Source of the DNA: Candidatus Hydrothermota bacterium
Lineage (GTDB): Bacteria > Hydrothermota > Hydrothermia > UBA1063
Length of the DNA stretch: 12,260 nt
Direction: 5' to 3'
NCBI GenBank assembly: GCA_003644895.1
Contig: QNDO01000025.1
Location: forward strand, 1-12,260
The translations under genes were made by a program, and so were the position numbers. Below the pieces are notes generated by a model, which was not told where the DNA came from, ran no database searches, and saw only the letters and a list, made by a program, of their open reading frames with translations. Shown piece after piece: positions 1 to 6,963 of the stretch (position 1 is the stretch's first letter; each line of letters starts with the position of its first letter).

Positions 1-411
1 ACCTTCGATTATTTCATGTCCCTTGTTCTATTTGCATGGGCAACTGATGCCCTTGATGGTTATTTCGCTCGAAAAAGTGGACATTCAGGAAAATTTGGAA
101 GCCGAGAAGGTTGGGTGGATTGGGTCTTTTATATTGCATGCTTTTTTTGCTCAACTTATCTCGGTTATTACTCTTATTTTTTCTTCATAGGCATAATTCT
201 AGTAAATCTTTTTGTCTACTTTTTTATAAAAAAATCTGACAGTGTTCAAATGAGTTTTGAATTCATTTATATACTACTATCATTCCGGGTACTTTATCAA
301 GAAAGTCCCTTCTGGACACTGGTGGTTGTTGGTTGGACAGGATTTATCATTGCATTTAAATGGAACAGACTTAAAGACCAGATTTTATATTTTTTCCGAG
401 GATGGAAATAG
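1..411 (+). CDS. CDP-alcohol phosphatidyltransferase-like membrane protein (5' end outside window)
   Basis: This is the C-terminal 136 codons of a gene that is open from base 1 and stops with TAG. The family transfers a phosphoalcohol from a CDP-alcohol to an acceptor in phospholipid or inositol-lipid synthesis, in the cytoplasmic membrane. Seen: the DxxDGxxAR half of the signature (first Asp at bases 46-48), preceded by a hydrophobic stretch and followed by about four hydrophobic helices. The second half is unusual. After AR and eight residues the sequence reads G-xx-E-xxx-D (E at 106-108, D at 118-120) instead of the family's G-xxx-D-xxx-D. A metal-binding Asp therefore appears to be Glu with a one-residue shift. 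Substrate cannot be told. The last 27 bp overlap the convergent hydrolase gene. Family assignment is fairly firm; catalytic activity is not certain. Confidence 0.75.
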   Translation, partial: TFDYFMSLVLFAWATDALDGYFARKSGHSGKFGSREGWVDWVFYIACFFCSTYLGYYSYFFFIGIILVNLFVYFFIKKSDSVQMSFEFIYILLSFRVLYQESPFWTLVVVGWTGFIIAFKWNRLKDQILYFFRGWK

Positions 412-1266
412 TTTAAAAAGCTTCTGTCTTTTTGCCTCAAGAAGTCTCTCTGGCTGTTTCATGAATTCTGCTGCTGTCAAAATTCTTACTGAGTTGGGGG
501 ATTCTTTGAACAATCTTTCATAGGATTTGCGCCAGTTTAACTCTCTGGTACAGTGATGATCGAGAACCACAATTTCTGGTTTTGTCTTCCATAAAACCTC
601 CAGAACATTATCAATGCTTTTCTCCAAGATTTCTCTATTATAATGTTGTCCCAGGAGATAAGTAGGGAAACCATCCAGCAGGAATATATCCATATTCCTT
701 TCCATAAAAAATTTCTTCTGAGGATCAGTTAGTATTCCCAACACATCTGAGCTAAAAAGAATTGATTTCTTTTCGGTGGTTATGTATACAGACAAGACAT
801 ACCCTTGAAACCTGTTTTTTCCATGAACCAATGGGGGAGAAAATTCAATAAGAGTGTTTTTTATTTTTATTTTCTCACCATCTACATACTGTATATTCGC
901 TTTAGCATTATAGCATCTGATCGTTTGCATAAATAATTCTGCTCTCATCCTGTGTTTTCTGGTGTTAAATTCATATGGATGTTTCAAAAGGATAATTTTA
1001 CTAGATATATAATATGCATTTCTATAAGTATGGTGGTCATAATGATAATGAGTAACAATTACAATATTAGAAATTTTTAGATACTGATTGAGAAGTTGCC
1101 ATCTATTGAACATGGTCTCTATTTCTTCTTTATGGGGTGGTAACCCGTATCTTCTGGGACCAAGGGCCATTGATGGATCAATTATAATTTTAAGTTCTCC
1201 TGTATCTATAAAGGTGGCGTAAGATCTTACTCCGAGGCTTTCTGAAGCTAAAATCCTGACTTCCAC
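385..1266 (-). CDS. UPF0282 family metallo-beta-lactamase-fold hydrolase
   Basis: A 293-residue predicted metal-dependent hydrolase of the metallo-beta-lactamase superfamily, very probably cytoplasmic (no signal peptide or membrane segment). The N-terminal LASESLGVRS block and the DPSMALGPRRYGLPP block (residues about 30-44) are hallmarks of UPF0282/COG2248, a family known mainly from archaea. The metal site HxHxDH is intact at H73-H75-D77-H78, and further candidate ligands are the HG near 149, the SSD near 174 and the LDHH near 236. Substrate is unknown for the family as I know it. The start is GTG: it gives the family N-terminus, and no upstream in-frame ATG fits. There is no Shine-Dalgarno sequence, but a good promoter (TTGAAA, 17 bp, TATAAA) predicts transcription starting on the G of this GTG. 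The 3' end overlaps the convergent phosphatidyltransferase-like gene. Confidence 0.88.
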   Translation of the reverse strand: MEVRILASESLGVRSYATFIDTGELKIIIDPSMALGPRRYGLPPHKEEIETMFNRWQLLNQYLKISNIVIVTHYHYDHHTYRNAYYISSKIILLKHPYEFNTRKHRMRAELFMQTIRCYNAKANIQYVDGEKIKIKNTLIEFSPPLVHGKNRFQGYVLSVYITTEKKSILFSSDVLGILTDPQKKFFMERNMDIFLLDGFPTYLLGQHYNREILEKSIDNVLEVLWKTKPEIVVLDHHCTRELNWRKSYERLFKESPNSVRILTAAEFMKQPERLLEAKRQKLFKLFPSSEKI

Positions 1267-1272
1267 ATATCT

Positions 1273-1301
1273 TTTATAAACTCAAGGCACAGAAATTTCA
1301 A
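1273..1301 (-). promoter_or_regulatory. Sigma-70-like promoter of the UPF0282 gene, predicted leaderless
   Basis: Read on the minus strand, TTGAAA (1301-1296) and TATAAA (1278-1273) are separated by exactly 17 bp. Placing +1 seven bases past the end of the -10 box puts it at 1266, the first base of the GTG start codon. No Shine-Dalgarno sequence lies between. The -35 box is back to back with that of the divergent sigma-factor promoter, with one base between them. Confidence 0.7.
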
Positions 1302-1302
1302 A

Positions 1303-1331
1303 TTGAGCGTCTGAATATTATAGTGTAAATT
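1303..1331 (+). promoter_or_regulatory. Candidate promoter of the sigma-factor/efflux operon
   Basis: TTGAGC (1303-1308), a 17-bp spacer and TAAATT (1326-1331) give a moderate sigma-70-like promoter with +1 near 1338, seven bases before the ATG at 1345. No Shine-Dalgarno sequence is present, so the message would be almost leaderless. A second reading of the same segment is an ECF-type promoter: GGCAC (1286-1290), 17 bp, then CGTCTGA (1308-1314). That would allow autoregulation by the encoded sigma factor. The two readings overlap and only a transcript start map can separate them. Confidence 0.5.
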
Positions 1332-1344
1332 TTCGTATATACTT

Positions 1345-1848
1345 ATGGATGACAAAGAGATTATTAAAAAAATACGTGACGGGAATAAAGAGGCTTTTAA
1401 ATTTATTGTGGAGAAATATATGAAATTAGCATATAGTATAGCATACTCAATCGTAGGTTCGCGGGAAGAAGCTCTGGATATCTCCCAAGAAGCTTTTATA
1501 AAAGTATACAAAAATCTTAAACAATTTGATATTAAGAGGCCATTCCTCCCATGGTTTATAAAAATCTTAAAAAATATCGCCATTGATAAAATAAGAAAAG
1601 GCAAAATTAAGTTAATCCCCCTTGAAGTAGTGGAAAACAAGGGAATTAACCAGGAAATAAAACTTGAACTTGAAAGGGCTTTAGCAAATTTGAATCAAGA
1701 GGAAAGAGAGATAATATTTCTTAGACATTTTGATGGGTATAGTTACAAAGAAATAGCCGAAATCCTGGATATACCAATAGGTACAGTTATGTCACGCCTT
1801 TTCTATGCAAGAAAAAAATTAAAAAAGATGCTGGAAGGCCGGATATGA
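1345..1848 (+). CDS. ECF-type RNA polymerase sigma factor
   Basis: A 167-residue sigma-70 family factor of the extracytoplasmic-function size class, holding only regions 2 and 4. Region 2 covers about residues 8-85, including the DISQEAFIKVYKNL core-binding stretch (45-58) and the tryptophan-containing PFLPWF segment (66-71). Region 4 covers about 107-163, with a helix-turn-helix at roughly 131-152 (YSYKEIAEILDIPIGTVMSR) that would read the -35 element. It would direct RNA polymerase to a small regulon. The stop overlaps the start of the anti-sigma gene (ATGA at 1845-1848), the usual sign of translational coupling in sigma/anti-sigma pairs. It leads an operon that encodes a full ABC efflux complex, so control of that operon is the simplest inferred role. 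The ATG at 1345 has no Shine-Dalgarno sequence. Confidence 0.93.
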   Translation: MDDKEIIKKIRDGNKEAFKFIVEKYMKLAYSIAYSIVGSREEALDISQEAFIKVYKNLKQFDIKRPFLPWFIKILKNIAIDKIRKGKIKLIPLEVVENKGINQEIKLELERALANLNQEEREIIFLRHFDGYSYKEIAEILDIPIGTVMSRLFYARKKLKKMLEGRI

Positions 1849-2300
1849 AAGAGAAAAATTTAGACAGAGAACAATGTGAAAAACTTATACAGAAGTCTAT
1901 GGATATGGAATTAACTCCCGAAGAAAAAGAATATTTAAGAGAGTGTTTAAACAATCCTGAATTGAAGCAGGAACTAGAGATTTATAATAAAATTGTAGAA
2001 ATCCTCAATATGACAAAATACGAAACTCCAGAAGATAAAATATGGAACAATTACTGGAGTAAAATTTACAACAGATTGGAAAGGCAAATAGGATGGATTT
2101 TGACCTCTATTAGCGGGATAATCCTTCTTTTTTATTTCCTTGTTTTAATTTTTAAAAATATTCTTGCCTCTAATATTGCAGTTTGGTTAAAGACGGTAAT
2201 TATTTTATTTCTCTTGGGTATCTCAATACTTCTTGTATCCATTATTCGAGAACGTCTTTATATTATGAAAAAGGAAAGGTATAAGGACATTAAAAGGTAG
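1845..2300 (+). CDS. Membrane anti-sigma factor-like protein, two transmembrane helices
   Basis: A 151-residue protein whose position, overlap with the sigma gene and architecture indicate an anti-sigma factor. The cytoplasmic N-terminal region (1-80) resembles the start of zinc-finger-type anti-sigma domains (a Cys, then MDMELTPEEKEYL, then a Cys). It has only C11 and C34 and lacks the HxxxCxxC zinc site. A Trp/Tyr-rich juxtamembrane stretch (67-84) leads into helices at about 83-104 and 111-134. The loop between them is only about six residues and the C-terminal tail is basic. Both ends should therefore face the cytoplasm, with almost nothing exposed outside to sense a signal. Inferred role: hold the upstream sigma factor at the membrane until a membrane or transporter-linked signal releases it. 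Direct evidence for binding is absent. Confidence 0.75.
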   Translation: MKEKNLDREQCEKLIQKSMDMELTPEEKEYLRECLNNPELKQELEIYNKIVEILNMTKYETPEDKIWNNYWSKIYNRLERQIGWILTSISGIILLFYFLVLIFKNILASNIAVWLKTVIILFLLGISILLVSIIRERLYIMKKERYKDIKR

Positions 2301-2311
2301 GAGGTTTAGAT

Positions 2312-2626
2312 ATGTTACTTGTTACTACTGACGAAATACCTGGAAGGAAAATAAAAAAGGTTCTTGGGCTTGTAAAGGGGAATACCATAAGGGCTCGTCA
2401 TCTGGGCAGAGATTTAATGGCTGCTCTCAGGAATTTAGTGGGAGGCGAAATTACCGATTATACAAAAATGTTGGCTGAGTCAAGAGAGCAAGCTATAGAT
2501 AGAATGGTGGAACAGGCCGAGGAAATGGGGGCCAATGCAGTAGTTGGTATAAGGTTCACTACCTCTTCGGTAATGCAGGGTGCAGCGGAGCTCCTTGTTT
2601 ATGGTACAGCCGTAATAGTAGAATGA
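2312..2626 (+). CDS. YbjQ/UPF0145 (DUF74) family protein
   Basis: A 104-residue small soluble protein matching the whole length of the YbjQ/UPF0145 family. Visible family features are the N-terminal LLVTTDEIPGRKIKKVLGLV strand and the RARHLGRDLMAALRNLVGGE segment. A helix of the form REQAIDRMVEQAEEMGANAVVG follows, before the final strands. Family members form ring-like oligomers and are often annotated as heavy-metal-binding, but their biochemical role is not established. This copy has no cysteine. GGAGG lies seven bases before the ATG. It sits 11 bp after the anti-sigma gene and 10 bp before the ABC permease, so it is transcribed with both, and may act with the sensor or the transporter. 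Confidence 0.9.
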   Translation: MLLVTTDEIPGRKIKKVLGLVKGNTIRARHLGRDLMAALRNLVGGEITDYTKMLAESREQAIDRMVEQAEEMGANAVVGIRFTTSSVMQGAAELLVYGTAVIVE

Positions 2627-2636
2627 AGGAGGAAAG

Positions 2637-3893
2637 ATGGAATTTAGGACCTTATTAAAGTCAGCGTATCTAGCGTTAAAAGCAAATAAAACCCGCTCCC
2701 TTTTAACTACACTCGGCATTATTATAGGTGTTGCTACTGTTATCTCAATGGTTTCTATTATAGACGGAATGAATCGATATGTATATCAGATTTTAGGAAG
2801 TCTGGGTTCGAAAACAGTGTATGTACAGAAATGGAAATGGGCTATACGCACAACCCGTGTGTCTAGAGAAGAAGTTAGAAAAATATTGAGACGCCCAGAT
2901 CTTACCCTTGAAGATGCAGAGGCTATAAGAGAGCTTCCAGAAGTCGAACTGGCTGCTGCATCACAACCTATATGGGCTGGTTTAAGAATGCGACATAAAA
3001 ATAAAACCATCGAACTGGACCCTGAAGGTGTGGAAGAAGATTTCCTTCCCATTGCAGGGTATGAAGTGGAATACGGGAGAGGATTGAATAGAAATGACAT
3101 ACTGTATAAAAGAAATGTGGTAGTTATCGGAAAGTATGTAGCTGAAAATTTATTCCCAGACGAGGATCCCATTGGCAAGGAGCTGGAGATCGGTGGATAT
3201 AAGTTCCTGGTAATAGGTGTGTTAAAAGAAAAGGGCGAGCTAATGGGAAATAATCTGGATGAAGTTGCGTTTATTCCCATAACTACAGCTCAAAAATTAT
3301 TCATCAATAAAACTAGCAGAAGATATAGAATATTTGCTTCTCTCAGAATACTTGCCAAAGTCAGAGATGATGTTCCAATGGAAGAGGGACTTAAAAGCTT
3401 AGAAACTCTCATGAGAAAACGTAGAAATCTCAGATTTAACGATGAGAGCAATTTTTCATTAAACACTCAGGAGATGCTGCTTGATGCTTACAAAAAATTA
3501 ACCAATGGCATTTTCTTCGCAATGATAGGTATTGCTTCTCTGGCTTTAATCGTAGGTGGTATAGGGATCATGAATATTATGCTAGTTTCTGTAACTGAAA
3601 GGACAAGAGAAATTGGTGTAAGAATGGCCGTGGGAGCTAAAAGAAAGGATATATTGATGCAATTTTTGGTAGAAGCAATTTTCCTGACAACAGTGGGGGG
3701 TCTTATAGGGGTAATAATAGGATCAATAATAGGCAAATTAGTTGATATCGCCACTCCTCTACCCTCAGCTATACCGTTATGGAGTATATTGGTGGGTCTT
3801 GGTTTTTCGACCTTTGTTGGTCTTTTCTTTGGAATATATCCTGCTCAGAAAGCAGCTAAACTTGATCCCATTGAAGCATTGAGATATGAATAA
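2637..3893 (+). CDS. ABC transporter permease, MacB/FtsX type
   Basis: A 418-residue inner-membrane permease of the type VII (MacB-like mechanotransmission) ABC family. Its order is typical: a first helix at about 21-43 (LLTTLGIIIGVATVISMVSI), a large periplasmic MacB-PCD domain (about 50-285), then three helices at about 291-318, 341-370 and 380-402. The cytoplasmic segment ERTREIGVRMAVGAKRKDI (321-339) is the coupling element that contacts the ATPase, and the C-terminus DPIEALRYE is classic. Unlike E. coli MacB it has no fused ATPase; the separate ATPase is the last gene of this operon. A strong AAGGAGG lies before the ATG. With the downstream channel and adaptor it should form a tripartite exporter. 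The substrate (peptide, lipid, lipoprotein or drug) cannot be told. Confidence 0.93.
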   Translation: MEFRTLLKSAYLALKANKTRSLLTTLGIIIGVATVISMVSIIDGMNRYVYQILGSLGSKTVYVQKWKWAIRTTRVSREEVRKILRRPDLTLEDAEAIRELPEVELAAASQPIWAGLRMRHKNKTIELDPEGVEEDFLPIAGYEVEYGRGLNRNDILYKRNVVVIGKYVAENLFPDEDPIGKELEIGGYKFLVIGVLKEKGELMGNNLDEVAFIPITTAQKLFINKTSRRYRIFASLRILAKVRDDVPMEEGLKSLETLMRKRRNLRFNDESNFSLNTQEMLLDAYKKLTNGIFFAMIGIASLALIVGGIGIMNIMLVSVTERTREIGVRMAVGAKRKDILMQFLVEAIFLTTVGGLIGVIIGSIIGKLVDIATPLPSAIPLWSILVGLGFSTFVGLFFGIYPAQKAAKLDPIEALRYE

Positions 3894-3907
3894 AAGGAGG
3901 TTTTAAA

Positions 3908-4567
3908 ATGAAAAAATTAATCGAAATAGTATATAATCCCAGAAAAGTGTTCCAGGAGAACGGTAGTTTTATCATTCCGTTTATTACCGTCATAATTCTA
4001 AGTATTGTCTTTCTCGTTATTTTAACACCTGTAAGGTTTGAACAGATTCTCCAAAATGTCACTGAAAGGATTCAGGATTTACCGCAAGAACAGCAGGAGC
4101 GAATACTTGGATCTATGAGTGTAAAAAATATCATAATTAGGGGGGGAATTGCTATTCTTATAATGGTTCCGATAAAGATAATCCTTCAGGCTCTTATTTA
4201 TCAGGTATCACTCCCACTCATAGGGGGAGAACTTAGTCTTAAAAGCTCTTTATTTATACTATCTTACGCTAATTTAATCTCTACTTTCAGTGGCTTTTTA
4301 AAAGTTCCTGTGGCATTGATATCCAAAAATATAAATGTGCGTACAGATCTCTCTATCTTCCTTCCTCAAGGAAGTGGTTACCTCTGGAAGGTGCTCAGTC
4401 AGATTGATTTATTTACCATATGGTCCCTCGGGATTCTAGGGCTGGGGCTTTCGATTATGGGGAAGGTGGAAAAGAAAAAAGCATATATCCTTGTGGGAAT
4501 GCTGTGGCTCGCATATATCTTACTGATGCCACTGATTCCTTGGGGAAGAGGAGGTTTGGGTAGATGA
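3908..4567 (+). CDS. Yip1-domain-like multipass membrane protein
   Basis: A 219-residue inner-membrane protein that resembles the bacterial Yip1/YIP1 family, based on the N-terminal pattern YNPRKVFQE followed by about five helices. Helices lie at about 20-40, 77-102, 113-135, 166-186 and 190-210. A hydrophilic loop (42-72) rich in Gln and Glu follows the first helix. Bacterial Yip1-like proteins have no established biochemical function. An AAGGAGG element precedes the ATG, and the last codons overlap the TolC-type gene (ATGA at 4564-4567). Its place between the permease and the outer-membrane channel suggests an accessory membrane subunit or a sensor for the exporter; that is inference. Family assignment is moderate because the sequence is divergent. 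Confidence 0.65.
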   Translation: MKKLIEIVYNPRKVFQENGSFIIPFITVIILSIVFLVILTPVRFEQILQNVTERIQDLPQEQQERILGSMSVKNIIIRGGIAILIMVPIKIILQALIYQVSLPLIGGELSLKSSLFILSYANLISTFSGFLKVPVALISKNINVRTDLSIFLPQGSGYLWKVLSQIDLFTIWSLGILGLGLSIMGKVEKKKAYILVGMLWLAYILLMPLIPWGRGGLGR

Positions 4568-5817
4568 CCTTATTATTGACGATCTGTTTACTTTCCCAAC
4601 CCCTCTCTCTCACACTAGAAAAAGCGGTAGAAATAGCCTTAAAACGATCACCTGTTCTTCAGCAGAGTTATTATTCTAAACAAATTTCTACGTTCTCACT
4701 AGTAAACTCCACCGGAGACCTCCTTGCTTCAGCTTCCATTACAGGAAATTATACTAATTTTGACTATTTCTCCGACCAGAATGCACTTTTTATTAATCCC
4801 CCAGAATATTACACTATCAATGCTGGAATCGAAACCAAAGCTTTTTCTCCCACTGCATTATGGAATGTACTCACTGCATACAATAATAGGATGATCTCCA
4901 TTTTGCAATACGAATATACTCGAAATCAACTTATTTTTCAAGTTAAAAGTGAGTACTTAAACGCATTGAGAAATAAACACCTTTTGGAAGTTTCAAAAAA
5001 GGCGCTCGAGAGAGCGGAACTTTATTATAGACTTACAAAGGAAAAGTTGGCGCTTGGCTCTGCTACAAAACTTGATCTTTTGAAAGCTGAAGTGCAGATG
5101 AAAAAAGCAAAACTGGATATTCTTAATGCAGAAAGAGCATACAGAACATCTCTATATAATTTATTAAAACTTATTGGCTTTGGTTTAAAAAGTGAAGTTC
5201 TCCTCGAGGACGTTCAGATAGTAGATACTATGATACATCTACCTCCACTTCATGAAGTTGAGGAGATGGCCCTTAAATATAATCACATATTAAAAGAGGT
5301 AAAAACCCAATATAACAATAAAAAAATTGATCTTGCCTATGATTTTCTGTCTATAATTCCGAGTGTGACTTTTGGCTATTACTGGAATTATGGAGGAAGT
5401 GATAAACCATCCTCAATAGATGTCTTTTCTGACAAAAGAGGCTGGAGTATATCACTTTCCTTTAACTTGTTAAGTTATCCCATAAATATCCTAAATGGCT
5501 ATTATTATAAAAAGCAAAAGGAAGCATACTATAAAACAACCCTTTTCGAAGTTATAAAAAATGTGAGAGATGCTTATATGGAATTGAAAAATAGCCTAGA
5601 GAGTTTGTCCCTTTCAAAAAGTAGTCTTCAGCAAGCTAAAGAAGCATATAACCTCGCAAAGGAGCAGTATGCTCTTGGGAAAATTTCCATATTAGAACTT
5701 CTTGATGTAGAAGAATCTCTAAAAACATCAGAAGTTTCTTACATTGAAACAATCTACAATTTGGAAATTGCAAAGGAAAAACTTAATTTCCAAACAGGTA
5801 TGGAGGTAATAAAATGA
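4564..5817 (+). CDS. TolC-family outer-membrane efflux channel
   Basis: A 417-residue outer-membrane efflux protein, the exit duct of the exporter. A short hydrophobic N-terminus (LLLTICLLSQPLSLT) serves as signal peptide. It carries no basic residue before the core, which is unusual, but an in-frame stop at 4561-4563 rules out an upstream start and GGAGG (4550-4554) supports this ATG. The mature start, LTLEKAVEIALKRSPVL, is the family hallmark. Two structurally repeated helical-hairpin halves follow, at about 137-203 and 350-413. Each carries the repeated pattern in which LA(K/x)EKLALG or LAKEQYALG is followed by LLxAE or LLDVEE. The strand regions lie at about 50-95 and 265-305. It overlaps the preceding Yip1-like gene and the following adaptor gene by ATGA, so its translation is coupled to both. 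Confidence 0.92.
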   Translation: MTLLLTICLLSQPLSLTLEKAVEIALKRSPVLQQSYYSKQISTFSLVNSTGDLLASASITGNYTNFDYFSDQNALFINPPEYYTINAGIETKAFSPTALWNVLTAYNNRMISILQYEYTRNQLIFQVKSEYLNALRNKHLLEVSKKALERAELYYRLTKEKLALGSATKLDLLKAEVQMKKAKLDILNAERAYRTSLYNLLKLIGFGLKSEVLLEDVQIVDTMIHLPPLHEVEEMALKYNHILKEVKTQYNNKKIDLAYDFLSIIPSVTFGYYWNYGGSDKPSSIDVFSDKRGWSISLSFNLLSYPINILNGYYYKKQKEAYYKTTLFEVIKNVRDAYMELKNSLESLSLSKSSLQQAKEAYNLAKEQYALGKISILELLDVEESLKTSEVSYIETIYNLEIAKEKLNFQTGMEVIK

Positions 5818-6953
5818 AAATCAAAAGGATTCTAATCCCAGCAGTAGTCCTTGTTGTTATAGCCATAATTGTTGCTGCGAATCTCAAAAGTGGATCTTCT
5901 CCTCGATATAAAGTAGAAGGGGAAGTAATTAAAAAAGGAAAAATAGAAGAGATTGTGAGAGCAGATGGCCAATTGAAAGCGGTAAGTCAGGTCAATATAG
6001 GTGCAGATGTTATGGGAAGAATTGAAAAAATCTATGTTAAAGAAGGCGACATGGTTAAAAAAGGGGATACTTTATGTATTATCGACAGAAGCACCTATCT
6101 AGCTAAAGTTAAAGGACTGGAATATTCACTAAAACAGCAGGAGGCGCGATTGGAAAAAGCAAAAAAAGATTTTGAAAGAGTGAAAGAATTATACCGAAAA
6201 AATCTTGTGTCGAGAGCAGCTTACGAAGAGGCAGAGGTTGCTTATAAAGCCCTCAGAGCTCAGGTAGAAGCTTCCAGATATTCCCTAGAAGAAGCACGTA
6301 GACAACTTGAAAAAACTATAATACTTTCCCCTATCAATGGTGAGGTGGTGGGAGTAAATAAAGAAGAAGGTGAGATGGCAGTAGTAGGAACCATTAATAC
6401 CCCTGGTTCTGTAATTATGACCATTGCAGATCTTTCTAAGATGATGGTAAAAGCATATATAGATGAATCTGAAGTAGTTAAAATAAAAAAGGGGAACAAA
6501 GCCCGGATTAAAATTGATGCATATCCCGGAAAGGTATTCACAGGTAAAGTAATAAGTGTTGGAGGTATCCCTCAACAATCTACAGGTCAAGAGTACGGCA
6601 TTAGTTATCCTGTGGAAATTCTTATTAATGATACAGCCTATCTATTGCCAGGAATGTCTGCAAGTTGTGAGATAATTACAGGAGAATCGAGTAATGCTCT
6701 TAGAGTACCAATAGTAGCCCTTGGCAAAGAGAAAGGAAGTAATAAAGACTACTGTTTTGTTGTAAAAAGTAGGGTAGCAAAAAAGAGGTACGTAAAGACA
6801 GGGATAGAGGGTGAAGTTTACATTGAGGCCTTAGGAGGTGTTGAAGAGGGTGATACAGTAATAACAGGTCCATTTGAGATACAGAGAAAATTAAAAGATG
6901 GAGATCGTGTGAGTGTAACCTTAAAAGAGAAAAAACAACCGGGAAAAAACTGA
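5814..6953 (+). CDS. MacA/HlyD-type periplasmic adaptor protein
   Basis: A 379-residue membrane-fusion (adaptor) protein that bridges the inner-membrane permease and the TolC-type channel. Visible in order: an N-terminal membrane anchor (about 5-23), the first lipoyl half-motif (63-91, IGADVMGRIEKIYVKEGD), and a long charged coiled-coil hairpin (about 95-168). Then come the second lipoyl half (171-190, LSPINGEVVGVNKEEGEMA), a beta-barrel domain (about 205-290) and a membrane-proximal domain to the end (EGDTVITG near 345). This layout matches MacA and related ABC-coupled adaptors. GGAGG at 5802-5806 fits the ATG at 5814, which overlaps the TolC-type stop. The C-terminal tail is short, basic and free. 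Confidence 0.93.
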   Translation: MKIKRILIPAVVLVVIAIIVAANLKSGSSPRYKVEGEVIKKGKIEEIVRADGQLKAVSQVNIGADVMGRIEKIYVKEGDMVKKGDTLCIIDRSTYLAKVKGLEYSLKQQEARLEKAKKDFERVKELYRKNLVSRAAYEEAEVAYKALRAQVEASRYSLEEARRQLEKTIILSPINGEVVGVNKEEGEMAVVGTINTPGSVIMTIADLSKMMVKAYIDESEVVKIKKGNKARIKIDAYPGKVFTGKVISVGGIPQQSTGQEYGISYPVEILINDTAYLLPGMSASCEIITGESSNALRVPIVALGKEKGSNKDYCFVVKSRVAKKRYVKTGIEGEVYIEALGGVEEGDTVITGPFEIQRKLKDGDRVSVTLKEKKQPGKN

Positions 6954-6963
6954 GTAAGGCAAA

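Noticed and set aside
257..523. An 88-codon plus-strand open frame across the convergent junction at 385-411
   Set aside because: It overlaps the two real genes in other frames, has no Shine-Dalgarno sequence and no family resemblance.
1248..1640. A 130-codon minus-strand open frame across the divergent promoter region and the sigma gene
   Set aside because: It lies antisense to the conserved sigma-factor coding sequence and would run through both promoters; its hydrophobic look follows from AT-rich antisense codons.
2786..3280. A 164-codon open frame on the minus strand inside the ABC permease gene
   Set aside because: It is antisense to a well-conserved permease, is rich in Ser and Pro as expected for a shadow frame, and has no ribosome-binding site or recognisable domain.
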